Of a DNA stretch of 18,275 nucleotides, positions 7,155-13,373 are shown one piece after another. Position 1 is the first letter of the stretch. Each line of letters opens with the position of its first letter. Origin of the DNA: Ruminococcus sp. (lineage in GTDB: Bacteria; Bacillota; Clostridia; Oscillospirales; Ruminococcaceae); contig JAHZHC010000003.1 in NCBI GenBank assembly GCA_019420505.1, positions 1 through 18,275 on the forward strand. The letters are read 5' to 3'. A program made the position numbers and the translations under genes. A model generated the notes under the pieces. It was not told the DNA's origin, ran no database searches, and worked only from the letters and a program-made list of their open reading frames with translations.

Positions 7155-7680
7155 TTCTTGTTCGAATAAAATGTGTCAAGTGATATTGACAAAACCAGTT
7201 CTCGCGGCTGATATATTGTCCCGCACGAACTCGCTCAGAAATTTTTCTACTCTCGTCCTGTGCAAGAGTAGCCATAAGCGTAAGTCTGAGTTCTCCGTCA
7301 CCGTCCATTGTCCAGATGTTGTCCTCAACAAAGTAAACCTCAATACCCAAGTTTTTTAGCTCACGAGTAAACGTCAGCGTGTCAACCGTATTTCGTGCGA
7401 ATCGACATACCTCTCTTGTAACTATAAGATCGAATTTTCCTTGCCGTGCGTCCTCGATCATTTGCAGGAACGACGGTCTTTTCTTAGCCTGCGTTCCCGT
7501 AATTCCTTCGTCAATGTATTTGTCGATAACGTTCCAGTTATTATGCTGTTTTGCTTGATCGTCATACCATTGAAGCTGATTTTCCAGAGCGGAGATCTGA
7601 GCCTCGTGCTCGGTGGATACTCGTCCGTAAAACACAACCGTTCGTTGTCTGTTCCTGTCTGGCTTTAATGTTGTGTACAT
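7033..7680 (-). CDS. Large serine recombinase, 3'-truncated by the IS
   Basis: The native part covers residues 1-163 (7192-7680) and is the resolvase catalytic domain: YGRVSTEHEAQ with the nucleophile S22, then DKYIDEGITGT, REVCRFARNT and LMATLAQDESRKISERVRAGQ. Large serine recombinases continue with a recombinase domain, zinc ribbon and coiled coil for about 500 residues. Here the sequence changes after ISRENWF to IS-derived residues that read antisense through orfB to 7033. The rest of the gene is not in this window. ATG 7680 is preceded by AGGTGA. Two small genes lie directly upstream in the same direction. Catalytic domain alone is unlikely to integrate DNA, so this is a gene remnant. Confidence 0.85.
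   Translation of the reverse strand: MYTTLKPDRNRQRTVVFYGRVSTEHEAQISALENQLQWYDDQAKQHNNWNVIDKYIDEGITGTQAKKRPSFLQMIEDARQGKFDLIVTREVCRFARNTVDTLTFTRELKNLGIEVYFVEDNIWTMDGDGELRLTLMATLAQDESRKISERVRAGQYISRENWFCQYHLTHFIRTRIMQRERYDHSRAFFELPEAAHRWRCRFFCWPSNSYNISRS
7171..7181 (-). repeat. Right terminal inverted repeat core of the IS
   Basis: ATGTGTCAAGT, the exact reverse complement of 5844-5854, 10 bases from the proposed right end. Confidence 0.75.
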
Positions 7681-7702
7681 TCAGTCACCTGTCCTTTCAA
7701 AG

Positions 7703-7831
7703 TCATGCACTCTTTTGCTTTTGATTGTCAAAATTTCTGATAATGTTGAGGTATGTAGGCTGATTTATCAAGCCTTTTTCAAAGAGAATTTCGATCATCA
7801 GCCTTACCTCATACTCAAATTCGATCTTCAA
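7703..7831 (-). CDS. Small hypothetical protein (42 aa) upstream of serine recombinase
   Basis: A TTG start at 7831 follows GGAGG by 7 bases and opens a 42-codon frame (MKIEFEYEVRLMIEILFEKG, then LINQPTYLNIIRNFDN) ending at 7703. It is helical and mixed-charge, resembling the short SHOCT-like or recombinase-associated peptides often found before serine recombinases. It lies 22 bases before the recombinase ATG and 15 bases after the stop of the preceding small gene, so it is in that operon. Function unknown. Confidence 0.65.
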   Translation of the reverse strand: MKIEFEYEVRLMIEILFEKGLINQPTYLNIIRNFDNQKQKSA

Positions 7832-7846
7832 TAAGTTACCTCCGTA

Positions 7847-7987
7847 CTACAATTTTACTATTTTTTCAGCCACAATGTAATCACCAACTGCAACCAAATT
7901 TTTCTCTTTACTTGTAGCATTATCAATAAAAATCACATACTGTTTTCTTGGCACCTCTGATTTAATCTCTTTGATACTGCACAGCAT
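7847..7987 (-). CDS. Small hypothetical protein (46 aa)
   Basis: The frame starts at ATG 7987, inside the 3' end of the ribbon-helix-helix gene, and ends TAG at 7847. Its recognisable part is VPRKQYVIFIDNATSKEKNL, then VAVGDYIVAEKIVKL, which looks like a compact beta-rich protein. The start lacks a well-spaced ribosome site (GAGG directly touches ATG), so translational coupling to the upstream gene or a start at the in-frame GTG (VPRK) is possible. The coding-like composition and tight packing between two genes argue that it is real. Family not recognised. Confidence 0.5.
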   Translation of the reverse strand: MLCSIKEIKSEVPRKQYVIFIDNATSKEKNLVAVGDYIVAEKIVKL

Positions 7988-8357
7988 CCTCGTAATCGAT
8001 AATTCCATTGATCTTCCGTACTTCGTTTACGCACATAACGTGCAGACTTTGCAATGTTTCATCATCAACATCATTTATCGCCGCAGTCATATGCGACAGC
8101 TTTCCAAGCTCCACTGCGACTTTGAAAAGCAGACGGGCAAGCCGCTGTTCTGTACCTTTTATCTGTGCCTTGACCGTTTCCGTAATCAGTGGGGAGAGGT
8201 AGTTTACCTCTTCCTGCTGACGAAGGTAGCCGATGTAAAACTTCACGGCTTTCTCAATAAATTCTGTTTTCGAGGCACAATTATCCTCTTTATACTCCTG
8301 TTCGATCTTTTTAATTGTTTCCGGCTGAAAATACACAGCCATTTTTTCTTTTGCCAT
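7962..8357 (-). CDS. Ribbon-helix-helix mobilization accessory protein (MobC/relaxosome-like)
   Basis: This 131-residue protein opens with a ribbon-helix-helix pattern (residues 4-50: MAVYFQPETIKKIEQEYKED, then ASKTEFIEKAVKFYIGYL). The C-terminal two thirds are helical (TEQRLARLLFKVAVELGKL, then HVMCVNEVRKINGI). Proteins of this shape next to hairpin-rich gaps in Firmicute elements bind oriT and regulate their own operon. GGGAG lies upstream of ATG 8357 at good spacing. The preceding 658 bases hold several inverted repeats and a direct repeat. It heads the operon of two small genes and the serine recombinase. The relaxosome role is inferred from fold and position. Confidence 0.75.
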   Translation of the reverse strand: MAKEKMAVYFQPETIKKIEQEYKEDNCASKTEFIEKAVKFYIGYLRQQEEVNYLSPLITETVKAQIKGTEQRLARLLFKVAVELGKLSHMTAAINDVDDETLQSLHVMCVNEVRKINGIIDYEDAVQYQRD

Positions 8358-8378
8358 AAATCCACTCCCTTTTTTCTC

Positions 8379-8433
8379 ACGACTCCTGAAAATATGCTGC
8401 TTTTACGCACATTTCTGCACTTACGACCCCTGA
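8379..8433. repeat. Direct repeat ACGACNCCTGA before the RHH gene
   Basis: ACGACTCCTGA at 8379-8389 and ACGACCCCTGA at 8423-8433, 44 bases apart (about four helical turns), directly upstream of the RHH ribosome site. This spacing suits a ribbon-helix-helix protein binding both copies on the same DNA face. Confidence 0.4.
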
Positions 8434-8551
8434 TTTTCGTAAAAAGCCGTATTTTGACTCCATGAGGCGACTGCCTAAAATATACACAAGACCAAGGCAA
8501 AAACTGCGTCTTTACGGCATATTTGCGGTCAGCTTTGCTGTCCGCTGTGAG

Positions 8552-8579
8552 AGTCATGGCGGCTTCAGACGCCATGACT
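8552..8579. repeat. Perfect 10-bp inverted repeat AGTCATGGCG
   Basis: AGTCATGGCG (8552-8561) and CGCCATGACT (8570-8579) around the 8-base loop GCTTCAGA. No T-run follows on either strand, so it is not an ordinary terminator. Most prominent hairpin in the candidate oriT. Confidence 0.65.
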
Positions 8580-8589
8580 TTAACCTGCA

Positions 8590-8609
8590 ATGAAATATTT
8601 CACTTTCAT
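8590..8609. repeat. 6-bp inverted repeat ATGAAA/TTTCAT
   Basis: Perfect arms at 8590-8595 and 8604-8609 with an 8-base loop, only 10 bases from the larger hairpin. Confidence 0.4.
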
Positions 8610-8622
8610 CGTCATGCGGCAA

Positions 8623-8662
8623 ATCGGAAATTTGTTCATAACCAACATATCCGGTTTCCGAT
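8623..8662. repeat. 8-bp inverted repeat ATCGGAAA/TTTCCGAT
   Basis: Perfect arms at 8623-8630 and 8655-8662, separated by 24 bases; a partial third copy (ATTTCCGA) follows near 8677. The wide gap suggests protein binding rather than a hairpin. Confidence 0.45.
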
Positions 8663-8736
8663 GTGCTTTTTAACTGATTTCCGAACTTCGCGTTTATCAC
8701 CTCGTACAACGCGCACAATCGGCGTGTGTGGGCTTG

Positions 8737-8753
8737 TACCGCCTAAGGTGGTA
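8737..8753. repeat. Short hairpin TACCGCC-TAA-GGTGGTA
   Basis: Seven-base arms with one G-T wobble and a 3-base loop at 8737-8753. Compact hairpins of this kind often mark the nic-proximal side of MobP-type origins, but I cannot place the nick. Confidence 0.4.
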
Positions 8754-8926
8754 TGGTTTACCCTACTACGAGTGAAAAGGGCAAATATCGCCGTTGTGTT
8801 GCGATGACATTTATGAATACTGTTTTGACTGCTGAACATCCCCATTCTTATTCGCAGAAGAGAAAAGGCGGACTGTCAATCAGCGAACCTATCTGCCAAT
8901 TCTGTTTTGTTACTCACCTCTTAGCA

Positions 8927-8955
8927 AGTATAGATATTCTTTCTTCTGCTATTAA
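8927..8955 (-). promoter_or_regulatory. Weak candidate promoter for the RHH operon
   Basis: TATACT at 8932-8927 with TTAATA 17 bases upstream (8955-8950). The -35 is poor. It would yield a leader of about 560 bases across the hairpin region. Confidence 0.25.
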
Positions 8956-8985
8956 TAATATTAGTTAGTATTAATCCTTAAAGGT

Positions 8986-9015
8986 ATTGCGCTGTGACAC
9001 AGAGGGTATCGCAAT
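8986..9015. repeat. Nested inverted repeat after the winged-helix gene stop
   Basis: ATTGCG (8986-8991) pairs with CGCAAT (9010-9015), and inside it CTGTG-A-CACAG (8992-9002) forms a second stem. It touches the stop codon of the gene ending at 9016. There is no T-run, so it is a weak terminator candidate or an mRNA end stabiliser. Confidence 0.5.
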
Positions 9016-9330
9016 TCATGATCTGTAATCACGATAAATCAGCTTGTAGGAATTTTCTATCTGCCTGCCGCTTGGTGCATAACGTTTCTGCACTCTTATG
9101 AGATCTTTCTTTACAAGCTGACTAAGTATGCGGTCGATGTTTCTCACGGACATATTACAGGTCTGGGCAATATCTCTGCGACTTACCGTCGCACACTTTT
9201 CATCGTAATCGTAGTCGCTGTAAAGTACAGTCATCACCATGAACTCCTGCGGTGTGATGTCATCATATATTGCTGCCGGGAATGTCGGTTCAATATATCT
9301 TCTGTAGAATTTCTCGTTGACGGTTTTCAT
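9016..9330 (-). CDS. Winged-helix DNA-binding protein (replication/regulation type)
   Basis: This 104-residue protein has a winged helix-turn-helix: TPQEFMVMTVLYSDY, then ATVSRRDIAQTCNMSVRNID with a recognition helix, RILSQLVKKDLIRVQKR and a wing (SGRQIENSYKL). The pattern matches helix-turn-helix proteins of mobile elements that act as replication initiators or regulators. The start is ATG 9330, 6 bases after GGAAG. The frame stays open upstream to about 9507, with a GTG at 9459, but those upstream codons are Lys/Arg-rich without a good ribosome site; an extended form cannot be excluded. It is transcribed divergently from the DUF6076-like gene across a region with repeated TAGAAAAT motifs. 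Confidence 0.75.
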   Translation of the reverse strand: MKTVNEKFYRRYIEPTFPAAIYDDITPQEFMVMTVLYSDYDYDEKCATVSRRDIAQTCNMSVRNIDRILSQLVKKDLIRVQKRYAPSGRQIENSYKLIYRDYRS

Positions 9331-9522
9331 ATGCATCTTCCTTTCGTTTTTCATTTTTATTTTTTTCTTCTGCCCCACAACAGTACAGTTTCTGTCAGAA
9401 AGTCTTGTTTGACTTAAGGACGTTTTTCCAAGCTTGATACGTTTCTGTTCCTCCTGCACGATCTTCGCTGTACTTCGCCGCTCGGTATCTCTCCTGCGTG
9501 GGATTTAATTTTCAAGATACTA

Positions 9523-9556
9523 TAGAAAATGTTATTCTTAAACCGAATATTTTCTA
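9523..9556. promoter_or_regulatory. Inverted repeat TAGAAAAT...ATTTTCTA (distal operator)
   Basis: Perfect 8-bp arms at 9523-9530 and 9549-9556. The same half-site recurs at 9641-9666, and as ATTTTCT near 9611. Confidence 0.5.
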
Positions 9557-9640
9557 ATGATGCATATATATAATAACACCTCGAAATATGTTTGTAAAGA
9601 CTTTGGTCGCATTTTCTGTCGAATGATGTTAATTATCTGA

Positions 9641-9666
9641 TTTTAGAAAATATTGATTTTCTAAAA
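9641..9666. promoter_or_regulatory. Inverted repeat TTTTAGAAAA/TTTTCTAAAA (proximal operator)
   Basis: Perfect 10-bp arms at 9641-9650 and 9657-9666 with a 6-base centre. It ends 5 bases before the -35 box of the plus-strand promoter, a classical operator position. Confidence 0.6.
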
Positions 9667-9671
9667 TATAG

Positions 9672-9700
9672 TTGACAAAACCTGAATGCGGATATATAAT
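9672..9700 (+). promoter_or_regulatory. Consensus promoter of the DUF6076-like gene
   Basis: TTGACA (9672-9677), exactly 17 bases, then TATAAT (9695-9700): a perfect sigma-70-type match. Start of transcription near 9707, about 22 bases before the ATG. Confidence 0.85.
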
Positions 9701-9728
9701 AAATAAAAAGGATTTATCGAGGCACGCT

Positions 9729-10847
9729 ATGAAATACGAAGAATTTGATTTTGAAAATGCGGATAAATATTATGGCATTCGCAAAAGCAATCGCAGTATT
9801 GCTTTCAGTGAACAAAAACTTGAAGTGAGCGTTAATACAGACGAGCTGCAGTTTAATATTAAGTTCACGATTGATGATCAGAGAAAAAGTGAATATGTAG
9901 AAGAGTTTTTGAAGTTTATAGAAATGCCTGTTGACAAACTTGAAAGTCACACTTACTGCAAGATGACAGAGCCCAGTATATTTGACGAACAAGGTTCTGT
10001 TCAATATCATACATATCTGTATGACGTTCAGCGGCAGTTTCAAAAGTTATCAATGTTTTGCTTTGACAAGGATTTTTATCCCGATGAATTCAGTCAGTAT
10101 ACTGCGGCACAAAGACTGATGCTTTTCAATGAAATCTATCCTGAAAGACCGTTCCCACAAACGCTTACACAAAAATTTGCTTTTGAACATATCAAGAATA
10201 ATTATTTAGATACGCTGTCAAAACATACAGTAGCTATGGCAAGAAGAATCGGTGAACAAGTTTATGCAAAATACAGTTCCGAGGAAGTAAGCGATGCAAT
10301 AGTACTGGCGAAGGAGCATGGAGACAATTCTGTAATAATGAAAATCACAAATGAATTTGCAAGTCCGTTTGAAAAAGATTACGGCCTTGATGCATTAACA
10401 TCGCTGTTACCCGATGTCATAGGACGAGGTGTTGAGGTTGTCTATCTTTGCAGTACAGTAGAGGATTTGTTAATGCTCGCCTTCAAGGAAATGCTGGTGG
10501 CAAATGCTAAAATCAAACGATGCGGTTACTGCGGAAAATTTTTTATTATCAAAGGCAATTACAACACACAGTATTGTAACAGAATTCCCGACGGAGAAAC
10601 GTTTAATTGTCAGACGCTTGCGTCACGAAAAAAATACCTTGAGAAAACTCACAGTAACGATGCTGTTAAGCTTTACTCAAGGTATTACAAAAGGTTTTAT
10701 GCAAGAAGCAAAACCGGAAGTATGAAACCGGCTGCTTTTAAAAAGTGGAAATATCAAGCTATGCTGAAACGTGACGAGTGCATTGATGGTCAGATTACTT
10801 TTGAAGAGTTTAAAATATGGTTGGATAACAGTTTTGAGGGGAAGTGA
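9729..10847 (+). CDS. DUF6076-like zinc-ribbon protein
   Basis: This 372-residue protein ends in a zinc-ribbon-like motif with C265-x2-C268 (CGYCGKFF), C283 (QYCNRIPDGE) and C294 (FNCQT), followed by a basic helical tail rich in K, R and Y. The N-terminal 250 residues are mixed alpha/beta with no known catalytic motif. The layout resembles DUF6076 proteins of Clostridia mobile elements, whose function is unknown; the CxxC ribbon suggests nucleic-acid binding. I chose ATG 9729 after GAGG at 6 bases; the longer frame from 9672 begins inside the -35 box. It is alone in its operon, with a perfect promoter and flanking operator-like repeats, so strong but repressed expression is likely. Confidence 0.75.
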   Translation: MKYEEFDFENADKYYGIRKSNRSIAFSEQKLEVSVNTDELQFNIKFTIDDQRKSEYVEEFLKFIEMPVDKLESHTYCKMTEPSIFDEQGSVQYHTYLYDVQRQFQKLSMFCFDKDFYPDEFSQYTAAQRLMLFNEIYPERPFPQTLTQKFAFEHIKNNYLDTLSKHTVAMARRIGEQVYAKYSSEEVSDAIVLAKEHGDNSVIMKITNEFASPFEKDYGLDALTSLLPDVIGRGVEVVYLCSTVEDLLMLAFKEMLVANAKIKRCGYCGKFFIIKGNYNTQYCNRIPDGETFNCQTLASRKKYLEKTHSNDAVKLYSRYYKRFYARSKTGSMKPAAFKKWKYQAMLKRDECIDGQITFEEFKIWLDNSFEGK

Positions 10848-11051
10848 TGAACAGTTTCATTACAAGAAAACTAATATTATAATCCGAATTAGTCAAATCT
10901 CAATTATACGGATTTAAAAACAGGGACTGTTACAGCTGCAGCAGTCCCTTGTAGTTACATATGCAAACCTCTCCTATTAATTTAAATATGCTATCATTGA
11001 AACTTCATATTAGATGCAGTTAACAGACAAGCGCTCAGTTTTTTATTGACA
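10848..11051. other. Convergent intergenic region
   Basis: The 200 bases between the two convergent genes hold the terminator at 10923-10948 and a weaker AATCCG/CGGATT inverted repeat (10881-10886 with 10909-10914, followed by AAAAA). No gene seen. Confidence 0.5.
10923..10948. terminator. Terminator between convergent genes
   Basis: GGGACTG (10923-10929) pairs with CAGTCCC (10942-10948). On the minus strand the stem is followed by TGTTTTTAAA, on the plus strand only by TTGTAGTT, so it works best for minus-strand readthrough from the defence operon. Confidence 0.65.
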
Positions 11052-11093
11052 AAAGTAGCTTTGGCTTATAAAACCTTGTTTTATGGCTACTTT
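11052..11093 (-). terminator. Hairpin overlapping the HNH gene stop
   Basis: AAAGTAGC (11052-11059) pairs with GCTACTTT (11086-11093), with an inner ATAAAAC/GTTTTAT stem. The stop codon TAG (11089-11087) lies inside the stem. A TTTTGTC tail follows on the minus strand, so it is a likely end of the defence operon. Confidence 0.6.
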
Positions 11094-11818
11094 ATAAAAA
11101 TTACATCTCTATGATATTCAAGATTATGTAACAATTCAGATGAAGCCAATAAATTCACCTTAGTATCATTTGAAATATGCAGTCGTGACCTATTTGAATA
11201 ATCGACATAATGAGAAATAATCATAGTACCATCATCTTTAAACGAAATAAATCCACTATCCAAAAGACGGTCAAACGTTGCACTCAATAGAAATCCGTTT
11301 TCACAGCTCAAACGTTCTTGATTGTTACTGACTGCCCACGGTTTAATATGACTTGCAACGAGCACTCTCTTAAGGTTAATTCCTGTTACAATACACGAAG
11401 AAGAATACTTTTTCAAAAGGTTGTCACGAAATTGACCCTGTCCAATTCTTGAATGTATCAATGAATCACGTTCGGTAACAGACAAACGGTTATCCTTTTC
11501 TATGCTGTCTATAATTGATTTATAGCTGATTTCTCTGTCATCAATTGTTGCAACAAAACCTCTAAATTGCTTTAAAGCGTTGCTATACATATTATTTCCA
11601 CGAGTATTTTTCTCGATAAAATATTTATTGTTCAGAATTATCGGTATAACTGTATCAAGTTCTGCAAGATTCATTTCAATCAATTCTTTTGTTATAACAT
11701 TTTCTGATTGCATATCCTTGGAAATGTTTCCGACTGCAAGCATGTATTTGTATATTGAAGCATCGGATAACTTTGTCGTTTGCTTCATCCAATGGGAAAA
11801 ATCACTTTGCTTATACAA
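11087..11818 (-). CDS. HNH endonuclease, restriction-type (HNH_2-like)
   Basis: The 243-residue protein has a helical N-terminal part (1-120) and a C-terminal HNH nuclease. The pattern RIGQGQFRDNLLKKY, CIVTG, ASHIKPW with H157, SNNQERL, CENGFLLSATFDRLLDSG with N174 and D183, then FISF is the standard HNH_2 module found in restriction-associated nucleases. It should cut DNA with a metal-bound His-Asn-His site. The start is a TTG at 11818, 7 bases after GAAGG. It is the last gene of the operon, 88 bases after the AlbA_2/ATPase gene. It could be an additional restriction enzyme or the effector of a two-gene module with that ATPase; the sequence cannot decide. Confidence 0.82.
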   Translation of the reverse strand: MYKQSDFSHWMKQTTKLSDASIYKYMLAVGNISKDMQSENVITKELIEMNLAELDTVIPIILNNKYFIEKNTRGNNMYSNALKQFRGFVATIDDREISYKSIIDSIEKDNRLSVTERDSLIHSRIGQGQFRDNLLKKYSSSCIVTGINLKRVLVASHIKPWAVSNNQERLSCENGFLLSATFDRLLDSGFISFKDDGTMIISHYVDYSNRSRLHISNDTKVNLLASSELLHNLEYHRDVIFIK

Positions 11819-11906
11819 AAAAACACCTTCTTAGTTTATGTTTTTATAGTGAATCTACCAATTAATTTGAGTTATATAAAATGCATTTACCTAAAAATCA
11901 CAATAA

Positions 11907-13346
11907 TCATTCTTCGAATAATGACAATTGTTCATACCCCAATTGCTCTCGTTCTATATACTCATCTACATTAGCTCCTTGAACTAATTGCCAAGCTGAC
12001 TTACTTCCTTTTCGATTTGGTATCATTTCTAACATTTGGGCATCTCTCAATTTCCAGAAAACCCGTTTCATAACGTTTTCAGATTCAATTCCTGTTATTT
12101 CTCTGCCAATTTTATTGGTGATTTCACTATGACTTTTCATGTAATTCATAATTGTTTCTTCTGGCGAAGAAAGCTTTTCGTGTTTTATTATTACAATAAC
12201 AGATGTTTCGGTTTCAATGATTTCCGGCTGCTTTAGTCTTAATTCCTTCATTGCTTTAAAAGCCGTATTGAGACCTTCTCCAACATCTTTGTTTGGCGGA
12301 TTAGGAAATTTGTTTATGAGTCTTACAATTTTTGGATTTCTTGCAAATTGCTCAAACAATATATTCTTTAATGTGATATGACCTGCTAACTTTCCAGGGC
12401 TTTCCACTTCGACTCTGTTATCATATATTCTGACTTGAATATCTTTGGCAATGCTGTAATCTCTGTGAAGAACAGCATTGGTTATGATTTCGTGAATAGT
12501 AGTTTCAGGATATGATATATCACTAAAAGTAGTATCAAACTTCTTTATTGATTCAATAATTGATTTAACTTTTTGTACCGAAGCGTATATTTGATCATAT
12601 GCACTTCCTTCAATTGTTATTGGATTGCCATCAAGTGTATCTCTGCTACCTGTTTTAGTTGTTTTATATCTAAATATTTTTATGGCTGAACGTTTTGGTA
12701 ACACGATTTGTGGTTCGTCGGTAAATAACATAACACCAGCTATGTTTAAATTAGAATCTATACATAATTTTTGTGTTCTTAACCAAGTGTATTTTTCTAT
12801 ATTAGGAATAACAGCATGATAAAATACGTCATATATCTTTGAACCTATAGCATCTTGGATATCCGATTCTGGGACTGTCTCATTTTCATAAGGAAATATT
12901 CCCTTATCAATTTCCAATCGTTTAATTTTATCAGGGTCATTTATTTTAATGTTTTGTGCACCTTTTCTTATATAGATTGTACTATCCGAGGATTTTACTA
13001 TTGAATTTGTCTTAAATACTGTTATCTGCATAAGATAATGATTGTTTTTGATATGCAGATATGTTATGTCATAATTTGCGTTTAATCCCTCAAGTGACTC
13101 CATAACTTGTATATATTTATTAGTTTCTTCTATACTAATAAATCCACCGAAATAACGTTCCTTGGTACGAGTGTTTTCGTTTATTCCAACATAAATATCT
13201 CCTCCGCTTGCATTCGCAAATGCGGATATAGTTTGAGATAATTTTGAGGGGTCTATCATTTCTGATTTAACATCACAATATTGACTTTCTTCTATGTTTA
13301 ATAGTTTATATTGACTATCAGAATTGATTTCAATCGAATTGAACAT
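11907..13346 (-). CDS. AlbA_2 / HATPase domain protein, COG2865-like (Schlafen-AlbA type)
   Basis: A 479-residue protein with three parts. Residues 10-140 form an AlbA_2/Schlafen-type domain (SEMIDPSKLSQTISAFANAS, then GGDIYVGINE). Residues 270-390 resemble a GHKL ATPase: TTIHEIITNAVLHRDYS (about 283-299) as N-box and DVGEGLNTAFKAM as glycine box. Residues 395-457 look like a winged helix (SEITNKIGREITGIE, RVFWKLRDAQMLEMI). This arrangement is the COG2865 group, annotated as RecG-like or transcriptional regulators and found in several defence islands. The start ATG 13346 follows GGGAGG by 7 bases. It is 27 bases downstream of the HpaII-type gene and is co-transcribed with the HNH nuclease, suggesting a sensor or regulator for nuclease action. 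Confidence 0.82.
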   Translation of the reverse strand: MFNSIEINSDSQYKLLNIEESQYCDVKSEMIDPSKLSQTISAFANASGGDIYVGINENTRTKERYFGGFISIEETNKYIQVMESLEGLNANYDITYLHIKNNHYLMQITVFKTNSIVKSSDSTIYIRKGAQNIKINDPDKIKRLEIDKGIFPYENETVPESDIQDAIGSKIYDVFYHAVIPNIEKYTWLRTQKLCIDSNLNIAGVMLFTDEPQIVLPKRSAIKIFRYKTTKTGSRDTLDGNPITIEGSAYDQIYASVQKVKSIIESIKKFDTTFSDISYPETTIHEIITNAVLHRDYSIAKDIQVRIYDNRVEVESPGKLAGHITLKNILFEQFARNPKIVRLINKFPNPPNKDVGEGLNTAFKAMKELRLKQPEIIETETSVIVIIKHEKLSSPEETIMNYMKSHSEITNKIGREITGIESENVMKRVFWKLRDAQMLEMIPNRKGSKSAWQLVQGANVDEYIEREQLGYEQLSLFEE

Positions 13347-13373
13347 TTTTATACCTCCCAAGAATCATATTAT

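Larger units (their letters stand above)
5833..7191 (+). mobile_element. IS3-family insertion sequence, 1359 bp, no target duplication
   Basis: The element carries two overlapping transposase frames in the IS3 order and has ends TGT...ACA. Terminal sequences share ACTTGACACAT at 5844-5854 and, inverted, at 7171-7181; outside this the ends match only loosely (TGT..AATA). The limits were set where the flanking recombinase frames lose similarity. Left flank (ATCC before 5833) and right flank (AAAC after 7191) do not match, so no target-site duplication is seen. The left flank is the integrase gene and the right flank is the serine recombinase gene, both cut at the IS edge. Confidence 0.85.
8358..9015. 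other. 658-bp non-coding region, candidate oriT
   Basis: No frame here has a plausible start and coding pattern on either strand. The stretch is instead dense in inverted repeats: 8552-8579 (10 bp perfect), 8590-8609 (6 bp), 8623-8662 (8 bp), 8737-8753 (7 bp with one wobble), 8951-8975 (7 bp) and 8986-9015. It lies next to the RHH mobilization gene, the usual place of a transfer origin. The exact nic site cannot be read from the sequence. Confidence 0.45.

Noticed and set aside
5833..7191. Integration of the IS into a tRNA or att site
   Set aside because: The flanks are protein-coding recombinase sequence, with no tRNA-like structure.
8243..8590. 115-codon minus-strand frame upstream of and overlapping the RHH gene
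   Set aside because: Its last third is the RHH gene in another frame and its first part covers the 10-bp hairpin; no ribosome site at its start.
8636..8845. 69-codon minus-strand frame in the candidate oriT
   Set aside because: No well-placed ribosome site, low-complexity basic composition, and it overlaps several inverted repeats; likely chance.
8358..9015. CRISPR array
   Set aside because: The repeats are different short palindromes, not regularly spaced identical units, and no cas genes are present.
9672..9728. Longer start for the DUF6076-like gene at TTG 9672
   Set aside because: The TTG is the first three bases of the consensus -35 box, upstream of the predicted transcription start.
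13347..13361. TTG 13361 as start of the AlbA_2 gene
   Set aside because: The next codons are the GGGAGG ribosome site for ATG 13346.
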